Source: Billgrantia pellis
GTDB lineage: Bacteria; Pseudomonadota; Gammaproteobacteria; Pseudomonadales; Halomonadaceae
Direction of reading: 5' to 3'
DNA length: 64,000 nucleotides
NCBI RefSeq assembly: GCF_008297955.1
Contig: NZ_VTPY01000001.1
Span: forward strand, 62,001 to 126,000
The position numbers and the translations under genes are program-made. The notes beneath the pieces are model-generated. The model was given only the letters and a program-made list of their open reading frames with translations, was not told where the DNA came from and ran no database searches. Positions within the stretch are counted from its first letter, which is position 1. Each line of letters opens with the position of its first letter. Below are positions 45,337 through 55,457 of the stretch, in pieces.

Positions 45337-47280
45337 ATGTCAGGCAACCTCGCCTTGTCTCTGCCGGATGTGCTCTGCGGTCCGCTGGTGCGCCGGGTCA
45401 CGATCGACCGCCTGACGCTCTGGCTGGTGGGCTCCCGCCCACTCGAACTGGTTCTCCTGCTGCATCCGCAAGGACGCCCCGCGCGCCGATTAAGGCTTGG
45501 CGAGGGGCGTCTGACGCGGGTGCCGGTAGGGCGGAATGCCTGGCTGCATTTCATCGATGTCAAGCTGACCACGCCGCTGCCGAGCGGGGTGCCTGTCGGC
45601 TATGACCTACAGATTGCCGAAGGCGGGCGGGGACGCGGAATCGGCGAGTGGGCCCCGCATCTCCTGCATTCAGGAGCGAAGCGTCCGAGCTTCGTGATCG
45701 CGTCGCGCCATCATCGCCTGCTGCATGGCTCCTGCCGCAAGCCCCACTATGACGCCCCGGATGGGTTGGTGCGCGCCGATGCCTGGCTGGCCGAGCGCTA
45801 CGAGCAACCCGAAGAGTGGCCGGCCTGGTTGTTGATGACCGGTGACCAGGTGTATGCCGATGATGTGGCCGGCCCCATGCTGACCACCATTCACGTCTTG
45901 ATCCAACGCCTGGGGCTGTTCGACGAGACGCTCGAGGGCGCCACCGTCGACGATAGTCAGGCGCTCTATGCCAACGAGGCGAGCCTGTACCGGCGCGAGT
46001 CGCTGCTGCCTGATGTGGAAAGCACGGCGGCGTTGCGCAAACGCTTCTTCGGCGGGGCGCGCAAACCGGTCTTCACCTCGGCCAACGCCCAGAACCACCT
46101 GATGACCTTCGCCGAGGTCATGGCGATGTACCTACTGGTCTGGTCGCCGGTGCCCTGGCGATTGATCGAGGAGGAGGACTTGGCACGACCGGCGCCCGAG
46201 CATGCCGAGATCTACGCCTCGCAGCGTGCCACTCTCGAGCGCTTCGTCGCGGGGTTGCCCGGCTGCTCGCGACTGATGGCGCATCTGCCGACATTGATGA
46301 TCTTCGATGATCATGATGTCACTGACGATTGGAACCTGACGGCGGACTGGGAGCAGACGGCTTACGGCCATCCGCTGTCGCGGCGCATCATCGGCAATGC
46401 CCTGATGGGGTACTTGCTCTGTCAGGGATGGGGAAACGATCCTGATCGCGTCGCCCCCTTGCTGGCCTCGTGCCGTGATTTGCTGGAGCAGACACGGCGC
46501 AGTAAAGGCTGGCTACCGCGCGAGGAGCACGATACCTGCCTGGAACGTCTGCGACATTTCCAGGGGTGGGAGTATCGCTTGCCGGGACCGCCGCTGCTCG
46601 TGGTGCTCGATACCCGTACTCGGCGTTGGCGCAGCGAACGCCGCCCAGGCCGCCCATCGGGATTGATGGATTGGGAGGCATTGACGGAATTGCAGCAATA
46701 TCTCCTCGACGCACCGGCCGCGATTATCGTCTCACCCGCCCCCATGTTCGGCGTGAAACTGATCGAGGGCATTCAGAAGCTCTTCACTCTGGCAGGCAAG
46801 CCGTTGCTGGTGGATGCGGAGAACTGGATGGCACACCGCGGCACGGCGAGCGTGATGCTCAATATCTTTCGCCATGCTCGTACGCCGGGTAACTACGTGA
46901 TTCTCTCCGGTGATGTGCATTATTCGTTCGCTTACGATATTCGCATCCGACAGCGGCGGCATGGCCCGCGATTATGGCAGGTTACCTCGAGCGGCGTGAA
47001 GAATGCCTTTCCCGCAACGCTGTTGGACTGGTTCGATCGGCTCAATCGCTGGCTCTATGCACCGCGTTCGCCGCTCAACTGGTTGACCCAGCGTCGACGG
47101 CTGGAGATACGGCCACGCGATCCCGAGCGTGCCAGTGCCGGCGAACGGTTATGGAACGGCAGCGGTATCGGGCTGGTCGACTTTGACGAGAGCGGGCGTC
47201 CGATCGATATTCGTCAACTGGATGCCCGCGGTTTCGATGTCCGGTTTCCCGATTCGCGCAGGGAAGGCGGGCTGGGGTAA
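45337..47280 (+). CDS. PhoD-like phosphatase/phosphodiesterase
   Basis: A 647-residue metallophosphatase of the PhoD fold. Metal-binding motifs are TGDQVYADD near residue 168, FDDHDVTDDWNL near residue 326 and LSGDVHYSFAYD near residue 525. PhoD enzymes are usually exported by the Tat pathway, but no twin-arginine signal or hydrophobic leader is visible, so this one is predicted cytosolic. The ATG at 45337 was preferred to a GTG three bases earlier. It ends two bases before the convergent prc gene. Confidence 0.85.
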   Translation: MSGNLALSLPDVLCGPLVRRVTIDRLTLWLVGSRPLELVLLLHPQGRPARRLRLGEGRLTRVPVGRNAWLHFIDVKLTTPLPSGVPVGYDLQIAEGGRGRGIGEWAPHLLHSGAKRPSFVIASRHHRLLHGSCRKPHYDAPDGLVRADAWLAERYEQPEEWPAWLLMTGDQVYADDVAGPMLTTIHVLIQRLGLFDETLEGATVDDSQALYANEASLYRRESLLPDVESTAALRKRFFGGARKPVFTSANAQNHLMTFAEVMAMYLLVWSPVPWRLIEEEDLARPAPEHAEIYASQRATLERFVAGLPGCSRLMAHLPTLMIFDDHDVTDDWNLTADWEQTAYGHPLSRRIIGNALMGYLLCQGWGNDPDRVAPLLASCRDLLEQTRRSKGWLPREEHDTCLERLRHFQGWEYRLPGPPLLVVLDTRTRRWRSERRPGRPSGLMDWEALTELQQYLLDAPAAIIVSPAPMFGVKLIEGIQKLFTLAGKPLLVDAENWMAHRGTASVMLNIFRHARTPGNYVILSGDVHYSFAYDIRIRQRRHGPRLWQVTSSGVKNAFPATLLDWFDRLNRWLYAPRSPLNWLTQRRRLEIRPRDPERASAGERLWNGSGIGLVDFDESGRPIDIRQLDARGFDVRFPDSRREGGLG

Positions 47281-47282
47281 CC

Positions 47283-49358
47283 TCAGGAGCGGCCCGCCAG
47301 ACGACGCTCGGTCAGCTCAGCGTAATCGGCAAGGATGGCGGCGGCTTCGGTGACCTGGACGCGATCCACCGCCTCGTCTTCCTCCCCATCCTCTTGGGCG
47401 ACCTCTTCCTCGCGCGCCTTTACCAGCTCGTCGAGCGGTTCCAGGCCCAAGGCTTTGCGCCGCCGATTCTCGATGGCGAGTTGCTCGGCGTCGAGCGCTT
47501 CGACTTCGCGCTGGCGCTGCTCCCGGTCCAGGCTCACGCTGGTCTGCTCCTCGCGCATGCGACGGGTCAGCTCGACGCGCTCCTGCAGGTAAAGGAAGTT
47601 GGGGTGGGAGTCGGCCCGCTCGCGATGGCGTGAGCGAAGGGTCTCGAGGTACTCCCATGGCTCGCCGTAGTGACGATATTGCACTGCCTGGACGGTGTCC
47701 CATTCGAGCGCATTGTCCAAGCTGCTTTCGCCGATCCGCTCCGGGTCGAACAAATCGGGGAACAGAATATCCGGCTCTACGCCGCGATGCTGGGTGCTCG
47801 CGCCCGAGATACGATAGAACTTCGCCCGGGTCAGCTTGATCTGGCCGTGGCTCAGGTCGTTGAGGGTCTGCACGGTGCCCTTGCCGAAGGTGGCGCTGCC
47901 CAGCACCAGGCCGCGGCCATAATCCTGAATGGCGCCGGCGAAGATCTCGGAGGCCGAAGCGGACAGCCGGTTGACCAGCACTGCCAGCGGACCGTCGTAG
48001 AGAGTGCCGGTCTCGGTATCGCCATAGAGACTGATGCGTCCACGCGCATCGCGCACCTGCACGGTGGGGCCGCGATCGATGAACAGGCCGAGCAGGGAAT
48101 TGGCCTCCTGCAAGGCGCCTCCGCCGTTGTTGCGCAGATCGAGCATGATGCCGTCGATACCCTCCTGCTTGAGTCGCTCGACCTCGCGCGCCACGTCGCG
48201 GGTGGTACTGCGGAACTCTTCTGCGCCGGCCTGCCAGGCGTCGAAGTCGACATAGAACGCCGGGATGGTGATGACGCCGATGCGTTTGATGCCATCGTCG
48301 CGCTCGACCTCGATGATCTCGCCCTTGGCCGCCTGCTCCTCTAGATCGACGGTATCGCGGGTGATCTCGACCTCGTGGGAGCGCGTCATGTCGACGGCCT
48401 CGGCGGGGACCACCTCGAGGCGCACCACGGTGCCTTTGGGGCCGCGAATCAGATCGACCACTTCATCCAGGCGCATGCCCACCACGTTGGCGATTTCCTC
48501 CTCGTCGCCCTGGCCCACGCCGATGATACGATCGGCGGGCTCGAGCACACCGGCGCGATCGGCGGGGCCGCCGGGTACCAGACTGGTGACCTTCACGTAT
48601 TCGCCGTCGGACTGCAGCATGGCCCCGATGCCTTCCAGCGACAGGCGCATCTGGATGTCGAACGACTCACCCTGACGCGGGGAAAGGTACTCGGTATGTG
48701 GATCGATGCTGCCGGTCACGGCCGCCATGAATAGGCCGAACACATCCTCGGCGTTGGTCTGGCGCAGCCGTGCGAGCTGGCCCTCATAGCGCTGCCGCAG
48801 GTTGGACTCGATCTGCTCCTCGTCCTGTCCACTGATGTCCAGGGTGAGCGCGGCGTTCTTCAATCGCTTGTGCCAGAGCGTATCGAGTTCGGCTTCGCTG
48901 CTGGCCCAAGGCACCTCGCTGCGGTCCAATTCCAGGCGCATATCGGTCTCGTAGGTGAACTCGAGGCCTTCGTCGAGGGCGGCGAGCAACCACTCGAAGC
49001 GCGACTCGGCGCGCTCGTGATAGCGCTGGTAGAGCCGGTAGGCGGGGGCGACTTCGCCCTCCATCAGCATGTCGTCGATGCGCTCCTCGAGGTGGCGAAA
49101 CTCTTCGACATCGCTTTCGAGCAGAAAGGCGCGCTGGCCGTCGAGCACGTCGAGGTAGCGCTCGAAGGCCTGACGTGACCAGCCGTCATCGAGGGCGATA
49201 TCTGCATAATGGCCATAGCGCAGCGATTCGGCCACCTCCATCGCTGCTTGGCGTTGGGCGTCGCCGGGCTGAATCTCCGCCAGCGCCAGCTGGCTGCCCA
49301 CCAACAGCAGCGCCAGCATCAGGCTGACTGAGCGCCGAACAACGACTAACAGGCTCAT
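47283..49358 (-). CDS. prc: C-terminal (tail-specific) processing protease
   Basis: A 691-residue periplasmic S41 protease. A signal peptide (residues ~1-27, ending ALA) precedes the N-terminal DUF3340-type region, a PDZ domain (near MLQSDGEYVKVTSLVPGGPADRAG), and the catalytic core with the serine in LSASASEIFAGA and the lysine in SATFGKGTVQ. The C-terminal region is also present. It degrades misfolded or tagged periplasmic proteins and processes penicillin-binding protein 3. The ATG at 49358 was chosen because the signal peptide starts there; an upstream extension of 26 residues is unlikely. Confidence 0.93.
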   Translation of the reverse strand: MSLLVVVRRSVSLMLALLLVGSQLALAEIQPGDAQRQAAMEVAESLRYGHYADIALDDGWSRQAFERYLDVLDGQRAFLLESDVEEFRHLEERIDDMLMEGEVAPAYRLYQRYHERAESRFEWLLAALDEGLEFTYETDMRLELDRSEVPWASSEAELDTLWHKRLKNAALTLDISGQDEEQIESNLRQRYEGQLARLRQTNAEDVFGLFMAAVTGSIDPHTEYLSPRQGESFDIQMRLSLEGIGAMLQSDGEYVKVTSLVPGGPADRAGVLEPADRIIGVGQGDEEEIANVVGMRLDEVVDLIRGPKGTVVRLEVVPAEAVDMTRSHEVEITRDTVDLEEQAAKGEIIEVERDDGIKRIGVITIPAFYVDFDAWQAGAEEFRSTTRDVAREVERLKQEGIDGIMLDLRNNGGGALQEANSLLGLFIDRGPTVQVRDARGRISLYGDTETGTLYDGPLAVLVNRLSASASEIFAGAIQDYGRGLVLGSATFGKGTVQTLNDLSHGQIKLTRAKFYRISGASTQHRGVEPDILFPDLFDPERIGESSLDNALEWDTVQAVQYRHYGEPWEYLETLRSRHRERADSHPNFLYLQERVELTRRMREEQTSVSLDREQRQREVEALDAEQLAIENRRRKALGLEPLDELVKAREEEVAQEDGEEDEAVDRVQVTEAAAILADYAELTERRLAGRS

Positions 49359-49485
49359 CAATGAAGCACTCCCGGTTTCGTGTACACTTCCTTCCCTAGG
49401 ACAAGCGCATCGCTTGCGAGTTGCCAAGGCCGACACCGCATTGTAGCAGCTATCGCGTCAACCACGACCCTTCAAGAGGATCCAC

Positions 49486-50784
49486 ATGTCCCGGGAAGCT
49501 CGTCTCGAGCGCCTGCTCGATTTCCTGCATCGCTCACCCACGCCCTGGCATGCCGTCGAGGCCATGGCGGAACGGTTCGACGCCGCCGGTTTCCGGCGGC
49601 TGGACGAGGGCGAGCCCTGGCAACTCGCCCCCGGCGAGCGGGTCTACACGACCCGCAACGACTCGTCGATCGTCGCACTGCAGCTTCCTCGCGAGCGGCT
49701 TCACGCGCTGCGCATGATAGGCGCCCATACCGATAGTCCGGGGTTGCGACTCAAGCCCAACGCCGCCCAGGCCTCGGCGGGCTGGCTGCAGCTCGGTATC
49801 GAAGTCTACGGCGGTGCGTTGCTCGCCCCCTGGTTCGATCGCGACCTCGGCCTGGCGGGACGGGTCCACCTGCGCCATGCCGACGGCCGTCTCGAGGGTA
49901 TGCTGTTGCACGTCGACCGGCCGGTGGCGATCGTGCCCAGCCTGGCGATCCATCTCGATCGCGAAGTCAATCAGGGCCGCCCGATCAATCCCCAGACGCA
50001 GATGGCGCCGGTCTTCCTGCAGGGCGGCGACAAGGCCGACCTGCAGCGGCTGCTGCTGGGCTGGCTGGAGGCGCAGCATGGCATCATCGGGGCCGAGATC
50101 CTCGATTTCGAGCTGGCGTTCCACGACGTTCAGCCGCCGTCGCTGGTCGGCGTCGAGGGTGAACTGGTGGCCAGCGCGCGCCTGGACAATCTGCTCTCTT
50201 GCTTCATCGGCCTGGAGGCGCTGCTGGAGAGCGACGGCAGCCAGGGGGCGTTGCTTGTCGCCAACGACCACGAGGAGGTCGGCAGTGCCAGCACCAGCGG
50301 CGCCCAGGGGCCGTTTCTCGGCGATGTGCTTCGCCGTATCAACGCTCAGCTCGGCGAGCCCGGCGACGAAGGCTTCATCCGGTTGATCCAGGCCTCGCGC
50401 CTGATCTCCTGCGACAATGCCCATGCCTTGCATCCCAATTTCATCGACAAGCACGACGCCGCCCATGGACCGGCGCTCAACGGCGGACCGGTCATCAAGG
50501 TCAACGCCAACCAGCGCTACGCCACCAACAGCGCGACGTCGGCGCTGTTCCGCGACCTGTGTCGCGAAGCGGGCGTGCCGGTACAGACCTTCGTCACTCG
50601 AGCCGACATGGGCTGTGGCAGCACCATCGGGCCGATCACCGCCACGGAGCTTGGCGTGCCGACGCTCGACGTGGGGGTGCCGCAGTGGGCGATGCACTCG
50701 ATCCGCGAGACCGCAGGAAGCCACGACGTGGAGCACCTGACGCGGGCACTGGTCGCCTTTGTCAACCGCCCGCGGCTGGTCTGA
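49486..50784 (+). CDS. apeB: M18-family aminopeptidase
   Basis: A 432-residue cytosolic zinc aminopeptidase of the aspartyl-aminopeptidase group. Zinc-ligand and catalytic segments: IGAHTDSPGLRLKPN near residue 76, DHEEVGSASTSG near residue 264, and TRADMGCGSTIGP near residue 370. It removes N-terminal residues from peptides. The ATG at 49486 follows AGAGGA. A strong bidirectional terminator follows the stop. Confidence 0.93.
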   Translation: MSREARLERLLDFLHRSPTPWHAVEAMAERFDAAGFRRLDEGEPWQLAPGERVYTTRNDSSIVALQLPRERLHALRMIGAHTDSPGLRLKPNAAQASAGWLQLGIEVYGGALLAPWFDRDLGLAGRVHLRHADGRLEGMLLHVDRPVAIVPSLAIHLDREVNQGRPINPQTQMAPVFLQGGDKADLQRLLLGWLEAQHGIIGAEILDFELAFHDVQPPSLVGVEGELVASARLDNLLSCFIGLEALLESDGSQGALLVANDHEEVGSASTSGAQGPFLGDVLRRINAQLGEPGDEGFIRLIQASRLISCDNAHALHPNFIDKHDAAHGPALNGGPVIKVNANQRYATNSATSALFRDLCREAGVPVQTFVTRADMGCGSTIGPITATELGVPTLDVGVPQWAMHSIRETAGSHDVEHLTRALVAFVNRPRLV

Positions 50785-50796
50785 GCCGCCATCACG

Positions 50797-50828
50797 AAAA
50801 ACCCGGCGCCAGAGGGCGCCGGGTTTTC
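50797..50828. terminator. Bidirectional intrinsic terminator
   Basis: A-run, ACCCGGCGCC (50801-50810), loop AGAG, GGCGCC then GGG and a T-run. It ends apeB rightward and the tRNA-Met/ychF transcript leftward. Confidence 0.92.
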
Positions 50829-50836
50829 TTGATCTC

Positions 50837-50913
50837 TGGTGGCTACGCCCTGACTCGAACAGGGGACCCCATCATTATGAGTGATGTGCTCTAACCAACT
50901 GAGCTACGTAGCC
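50837..50913 (-). tRNA. tRNA-Met(CAT), elongator, inverted copy
   Basis: 77 bases on the minus strand, GGCTACG to CGTAGCCACCA, CCA encoded, anticodon CAT. It matches the copy at 43532-43608 except in the D-loop (AGTTGG here, AGCCGG there). It lies 52 bases after the ychF stop on the same strand and may be read from that operon. Confidence 0.95.
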
Positions 50914-50965
50914 AATCAACGGAGGCGAAGTTTACGGATTCCTCCCCGTCGGGTCAAGGATCTGG

Positions 50966-52057
50966 TTACACATTGAAGCGGAAGTGGATCACGTCTCCAT
51001 CCTGCACGACATACTCCTTGCCTTCGAGCCGCCACTTGCCGGCATCCTTGGCGCCCTGTTCGCCGCCCAGTGCGATGAAATCCTCGTAGGCGATGACCTC
51101 GGCGCGGATGAAGCCTTTCTGAAAATCGGTGTGAATCACGCCGGCCGCCTCGGGAGCCGTGGCGCCGACCTTGACCGTCCAGGCACGGACCTCTTTCACA
51201 CCGGCGGTGAAATAGGTCTGCAGGCCGAGGAGCTTGTAACCGGCGCGAATCACCCGGTCGAGTCCAGGTTCCGCCATTCCCATCTCATCGAGGAACATGG
51301 CGCGCTCCTCGTCGTCCAGCTCGGCGATCTCTGCCTCAAGCTGGTTGCAGACCGGCACTACCGCGGCGCCTTCCTCGGTGGCGATTTCATGGACCACGTC
51401 GAGGTAGGGGTTGTTGTCGAAACCATCCTCGTTAACGTTGGCGATGTACATGGTCGGCTTGAGCGTCAGGAAGCCGAAACTCTTCACCTGGCGCTTCTCG
51501 TCGTCGTCGAGACCGAAGCTTCGCAGCGGCCGGCCCTCGGCCAGGTGTGGCTGGATACGATCGAGGATCGCCTTGGTGGCGATGGCCTCCTTGTCGCCGC
51601 CCTTGACCACGCGAACCAGACGCTGGATGGCGCGCTCGACCGTATCGAGATCGGCCAGGGCCAGCTCCAGGTTGATGGTCTCGATATCGGCGCGCGGGTC
51701 GACCTGGTTGGCCACGTGGATCACGTTGTCGTTGTCGAAGCAGCGCACCACGTGGGCGATAGCCTGGGTCTCGCGGATGTTGGCCAGGAACTGGTTGCCG
51801 AGCCCCTCGCCCTTGGAAGCGCCCGCCACCAAGCCTGCGATGTCGACGAACTCCATGGTGGTGGGGATCACCTTCTGCGGCTTCACGATCTCGGCCAGCT
51901 TGTCCAGCCGGGGATCGGGCATCGGTACGATGCCGACATTGGGTTCGATAGTGCAGAAGGGGAAGTTCTCGGCGTCGATGCCGGACTTGGTCAGCGCATT
52001 GAACAGGGTGGATTTGCCGACATTGGGGAGGCCGACGATACCGCAGTTGAAACCCAT
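50966..52057 (-). CDS. ychF: Redox-regulated ATPase YchF
   Basis: A 363-residue OBG-family P-loop protein that prefers ATP to GTP. G1 motif [15 protein letters not shown] at residue 8, switch regions CTIEPNVG and DIAGLVAG, an Asn-x-x-Glu-type G4 (NVNEDG region) in place of NKxD, and a C-terminal TGS-like domain. It associates with ribosomes and modulates stress responses. It is the last protein gene of the ispE-prs-rplY-pth-ychF order and is 94 bases from pth. Confidence 0.95.
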   Translation of the reverse strand: MGFNCGIVGLPNVGKSTLFNALTKSGIDAENFPFCTIEPNVGIVPMPDPRLDKLAEIVKPQKVIPTTMEFVDIAGLVAGASKGEGLGNQFLANIRETQAIAHVVRCFDNDNVIHVANQVDPRADIETINLELALADLDTVERAIQRLVRVVKGGDKEAIATKAILDRIQPHLAEGRPLRSFGLDDDEKRQVKSFGFLTLKPTMYIANVNEDGFDNNPYLDVVHEIATEEGAAVVPVCNQLEAEIAELDDEERAMFLDEMGMAEPGLDRVIRAGYKLLGLQTYFTAGVKEVRAWTVKVGATAPEAAGVIHTDFQKGFIRAEVIAYEDFIALGGEQGAKDAGKWRLEGKEYVVQDGDVIHFRFNV

Positions 52058-52151
52058 GAAGTTGTCCTGGAAAGCGTGTGAGAAATTGGCGGCTATTCTA
52101 CCGTTGCCACGAGCTACGAGCTACGACGATGGCCAGGAGTGGTGACGCCTT

Positions 52152-52733
52152 TCAGGGCTTGAAGCCATGCAGGCGGTTCATCGCCTGTGCCCACTCGCCG
52201 GCTGCGGCCAGGGGCAGGGTCGCCAGGCACTCGTCCAGGGCAGCGCCAATATCGGCGAGTTCCGCCTTGCCGGGACGACCCAGTACGTACTGGGTGACCT
52301 GTCGCGAATCGCCGGGGTGGCCGATGCCGATGCGCAGCCGATTGAAGCCCTTGTCGCCCAGTGCACGGATGATGTCTCGCAGCCCGTTGTGACCACCGTG
52401 GCCTCCGGCCTGCTTGTAGCGTGCGGTACCGGGCGGGATATCCAGTTCGTCATGGGCCACCAACAATTCCTCGGGAGCGATCTTGTAGAATTGGCACAAA
52501 GCCGCTACCGCGGCGCCGCTGCGGTTCATGTAAGTGGTGGGTTCGAGCAGATGAAGTTCGTGCCCGCCGAGGTTGACCCTGGCATAGAGGCCAAGGAACT
52601 TTTTCTCGGGACGCAGCTCGCTTCCGGCCTGTCGGGCCAGGATTTCGACCAGCCAGGCGCCGGCATTGTGGCGGGTGGCGGCATAGTCGTCACCGGGATT
52701 GCCCAGCCCGATGATCGCCTTGACCTGGGGCAT
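52152..52733 (-). CDS. pth: Peptidyl-tRNA hydrolase
   Basis: A 193-residue enzyme that frees tRNA from prematurely released peptidyl-tRNA. Conserved: GLGNPGDDYAATRHNAGAW near residue 9, containing the catalytic His, LEPTTYMNRSG, and VAHDELDIPPG near residue 92. Follows rplY and precedes ychF, the standard gammaproteobacterial order. Confidence 0.95.
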   Translation of the reverse strand: MPQVKAIIGLGNPGDDYAATRHNAGAWLVEILARQAGSELRPEKKFLGLYARVNLGGHELHLLEPTTYMNRSGAAVAALCQFYKIAPEELLVAHDELDIPPGTARYKQAGGHGGHNGLRDIIRALGDKGFNRLRIGIGHPGDSRQVTQYVLGRPGKAELADIGAALDECLATLPLAAAGEWAQAMNRLHGFKP

Positions 52734-52780
52734 GCGGGGTCTCCAAACAAGAACAAGCGCCGCAGCGCTTGATCGAAACG

Positions 52781-52805
52781 AAAGGGGCCGCCACCTGACG
52801 GCCCC
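52781..52805 (-). terminator. Stem-loop after rplY
   Basis: On the minus strand GGGGCCG, loop TCAGGTGG, CGGCCCC and then TTTCGTTTC. It lies 11 bases after rplY and may partly end the prs-rplY message before pth. Confidence 0.7.
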
Positions 52806-52815
52806 GACGGCGCAT

Positions 52816-53454
52816 TTACTCGGCGGAGCCTTCGCCTTCCTCGCCCTCTTCGCCCTCAGCCGCTTCGCCGCGGGTCTTGGGCTTGGTGATGCTCAGCACG
52901 GCATTGTCATGATCCTCGCCGTGCGTCAGCTCGACCAGGGTGACGCCTGCCGGCAGCACGAGGTCGGAGAGATGCAGGGTAGTGCCCAGCTCGACGTTGG
53001 AGATATCGACTTCGAGGAAGTCGGGCAGGTCCTTCGGCAGGCAGCTGATCTGGACCTCGTTGGAGAGCACGTGCAGCTCGCCGCCCTGGTCCTTGATGCC
53101 CTTGGACGTTTCCTCGCCCACCACGTGCAGCGGCACGTTGATGGTGATCTCGTGAGTGGCGTCCACGCGCAGGAAGTCGGCGTGGGTGATCAGCGGCTTG
53201 TACGGGTGGCGTTGCAGATCGCGCACCACGACCTGCTCCTGCTTTCCGTCGATGACCAGCTTGAGCACCGAGGAGAAGAAGGACTCGTCTTCGATGGCCT
53301 TATAGAAGGCGGCCTTCTCGACGGAGATCGGTTGCGGCGCTTTCTCGCCACCGTAGACGATGGCGGGCACCTGAAGGTTCTCACGACGCAGGCGGCGGCT
53401 CGCACCTTTCCCCAGGTCGTTGCGAACGCTGGCATTGAGGGTGAAATCGGACAT
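52816..53454 (-). CDS. rplY: 50S ribosomal protein L25/Ctc
   Basis: A 212-residue long-form L25 (TL5/Ctc type). N-terminal 5S-rRNA-binding domain ([25 protein letters not shown] near residue 11) and a C-terminal beta domain ([15 protein letters not shown]). The tail is very rich in Glu and Gly (residues ~198-212). Acts in the 50S central protuberance. Confidence 0.95.
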   Translation of the reverse strand: MSDFTLNASVRNDLGKGASRRLRRENLQVPAIVYGGEKAPQPISVEKAAFYKAIEDESFFSSVLKLVIDGKQEQVVVRDLQRHPYKPLITHADFLRVDATHEITINVPLHVVGEETSKGIKDQGGELHVLSNEVQISCLPKDLPDFLEVDISNVELGTTLHLSDLVLPAGVTLVELTHGEDHDNAVLSITKPKTRGEAAEGEEGEEGEGSAE

Positions 53455-53566
53455 GGTATTGCCTCTTGCTGAAGGTAAGGGAGGCGTGCGACCCGCGACC
53501 TGATCGCAACACTCCCGAAAGCCCCTGCGGGGGCGCTACTCCGGCGCCGGGTTCCGGTTGAGAATC

Positions 53567-54508
53567 TCAGTGGAACATGGCGCTGACGGATTCCTCGTTG
53601 CTCACGCGGCGGATCGCCTCGGCGATCAGTCCCGCCACGCTGAGCTGGCGAATCTTGCCGCTGCGACGGGCGACGTCGGACAGCGGAATGGTATCGGTAA
53701 CGACCACTTCATCGAGCACCGAGCCGGTGATGTTCTCCACCGCCGGGCCCGAGAGGATCGGGTGGGTGGCGTAGGCCACCACGCGGCGCGCGCCATGATC
53801 CTTCAGCGCGTCGCCGGCCTTGCACAGGGTGCCGGCGGTATCGATCATGTCGTCCACCACCACGCAGGTGCGATTCTCGATCTCGCCGATGATGTGCATC
53901 ACCTGGGCCTGGTTGGCCTGAGGGCGACGCTTGTCGATGATGGCGAGGTCGGCGTTGAGCTGCTTGGCGATGGCGCGGGCACGAACCACGCCGCCCACAT
54001 CGGGGGACACCACCACCAGGTCGTCGTAGTTCTGGCGCTCGATGTCGTCGAGCAGAATCGGCGACCCGTAGACGTTGTCCACCGGGACGTCGAAGAAACC
54101 CTGAATCTGGTCGGCGTGCAGGTCCATGGTCATGACCCGGTCGACGCCGGCCTTGACCATCATGTCGGCGACGACCTTGGCCGAGATCGGCACGCGGGCG
54201 GAGCGCACCCGGCGGTCCTGACGCGCGTAGCCGAAGTAGGGAACCACTGCCGTGATCCGCGTGGCCGAGGCCCGGCGCAGGGCGTCCACCATCAGGATCA
54301 GCTCCATCAGGTTGTCATTGGTCGGTGCGCAGGTGGACTGCAGAATGAAGACGTCCTTGCCGCGGACATTCTCGTTGATCTCGACCGCGATCTCGCCATC
54401 GCTGAACTGCCCGACCGTAGCGTTTCCCATGCGAGTATCGAGACTCTCGGCGATCTTCTGGGCGAGTTCGGGATTGGCATTCCCGGCAAAAACCATCAAT
54501 TTAGACAC
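53567..54508 (-). CDS. prs: Ribose-phosphate pyrophosphokinase
   Basis: A 313-residue enzyme that makes PRPP from ribose-5-phosphate and ATP. Motifs: [15 protein letters not shown] at the start, [27 protein letters not shown] (ATP-binding), [18 protein letters not shown] and the PRPP loop [12 protein letters not shown]. The GTG at 54508 was chosen over the ATG at 54514 because AGGTGG directly abuts the ATG but sits six bases before the GTG. Second gene after ispE in the leftward operon. Confidence 0.94.
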   Translation of the reverse strand: MSKLMVFAGNANPELAQKIAESLDTRMGNATVGQFSDGEIAVEINENVRGKDVFILQSTCAPTNDNLMELILMVDALRRASATRITAVVPYFGYARQDRRVRSARVPISAKVVADMMVKAGVDRVMTMDLHADQIQGFFDVPVDNVYGSPILLDDIERQNYDDLVVVSPDVGGVVRARAIAKQLNADLAIIDKRRPQANQAQVMHIIGEIENRTCVVVDDMIDTAGTLCKAGDALKDHGARRVVAYATHPILSGPAVENITGSVLDEVVVTDTIPLSDVARRSGKIRQLSVAGLIAEAIRRVSNEESVSAMFH

Positions 54509-54543
54509 GCGCATCCACCTATGCAGTGTTGGGGGGCTCGGCC

Positions 54544-54612
54544 ATCGATGAGTCCCGTGGTCGTTGGCGCAACGACTCGGCCTGACACACGGTCGACGCC
54601 AGACTCATCGAT
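54544..54612 (-). repeat. Inverted repeat across the ispE stop and prs leader
   Basis: ATCGATGAGTC (54544-54554) is the reverse complement of GACTCATCGAT (54602-54612), which spans the ispE stop codon. Between them GTCGTTG and CAACGAC form a smaller nested hairpin near 54560-54576. The leader of prs can therefore fold into a long structured element. Confidence 0.6.
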
Positions 54613-55453
54613 TCAGAGCAGCATGTAGTGGGGAGAGATTCAGGCCACGTGCCGTGAAGGCAGTATAGTCGCCTGGCAGTTCGGCCACGATGCGCTGGGC
54701 CTCGGCCTGCGTATCGACGCGGGCGAAGACGCAGGCACCGGTTCCCGTCAGCATGGCCGGCGCCCGTGCGCCAAGCCAGTCGAGCGCTGCGGCGACTCGC
54801 GGATAAAGTGACCGAACCGTCGGCTCGCAATCGTTGCGCCAGCCGGGCGCTCCCCCCTGCAGTGCGCGCGCCATGGTAATCGGGGGGGTGTCACGTGTCA
54901 ATTGCGTGGCCCCGAACACCGCGGCGGTGGCCACCGAGACGCCGGGGTGAACGACCACGAACCAGGGGGTATCGAGTTCGACCGCGGTAAGTCGCTCGCC
55001 GATCCCTTCGGCCCAGGCGGCACGGCCATGGAGGAAGACCGGCACGTCGGCACCGAGTGTCAGGCCCACCGCAGCCAAGCGCTCGAGCGAAAGCCCGAGT
55101 TGCCACAGCCGGTCGAGGCCGAGCAGCGTAGTGGCAGCGTCGCTGCTGCCTCCTCCCAGGCCGCCACCCATCGGGAGGCGCTTGGTCAGGAGGATGTCGG
55201 CGCCAAGGGGGCAGCCGGACTCGGCCTGCAGCAACCGGGCGGCGCGCACGATCAGGTTGGCCTCGTCGGGGACGGTGTCGAGCGCTGGCGACAGGTGAAC
55301 CGCGCCGTCCTCGCGACAGCGCATACGCAGCTCGTCGCCATGATCGAGAAACTGGAACAGCGTCTGCAGCTCATGATAACCGTCGGGGCGCCGTCCGGTG
55401 ATGTGCAGCATGCGGTTGAGCTTGGCCGGGGCCGGCAGTACCAGTTCCTGCAT
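54605..55453 (-). CDS. ispE: 4-diphosphocytidyl-2-C-methyl-D-erythritol kinase
   Basis: A 282-residue GHMP kinase of the MEP isoprenoid pathway. Seen: PAPAKLNRMLHITGRRPDGYHEL at residue 7 and the ATP loop PMGGGLGGGSSDAATTLLG near residue 94, then LTGTGACVFARV near the C-terminus. Starts four bases after the lolB stop. Confidence 0.95.
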   Translation of the reverse strand: MQELVLPAPAKLNRMLHITGRRPDGYHELQTLFQFLDHGDELRMRCREDGAVHLSPALDTVPDEANLIVRAARLLQAESGCPLGADILLTKRLPMGGGLGGGSSDAATTLLGLDRLWQLGLSLERLAAVGLTLGADVPVFLHGRAAWAEGIGERLTAVELDTPWFVVVHPGVSVATAAVFGATQLTRDTPPITMARALQGGAPGWRNDCEPTVRSLYPRVAAALDWLGARAPAMLTGTGACVFARVDTQAEAQRIVAELPGDYTAFTARGLNLSPLHAALNR

Positions 55454-55457
55454 CGAC

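Noticed and set aside
54509..54604. A tRNA gene between ispE and prs, expected from Pseudomonas gene order
   Set aside because: No cloverleaf, TTCGA T-loop or CCA end could be built on either strand.
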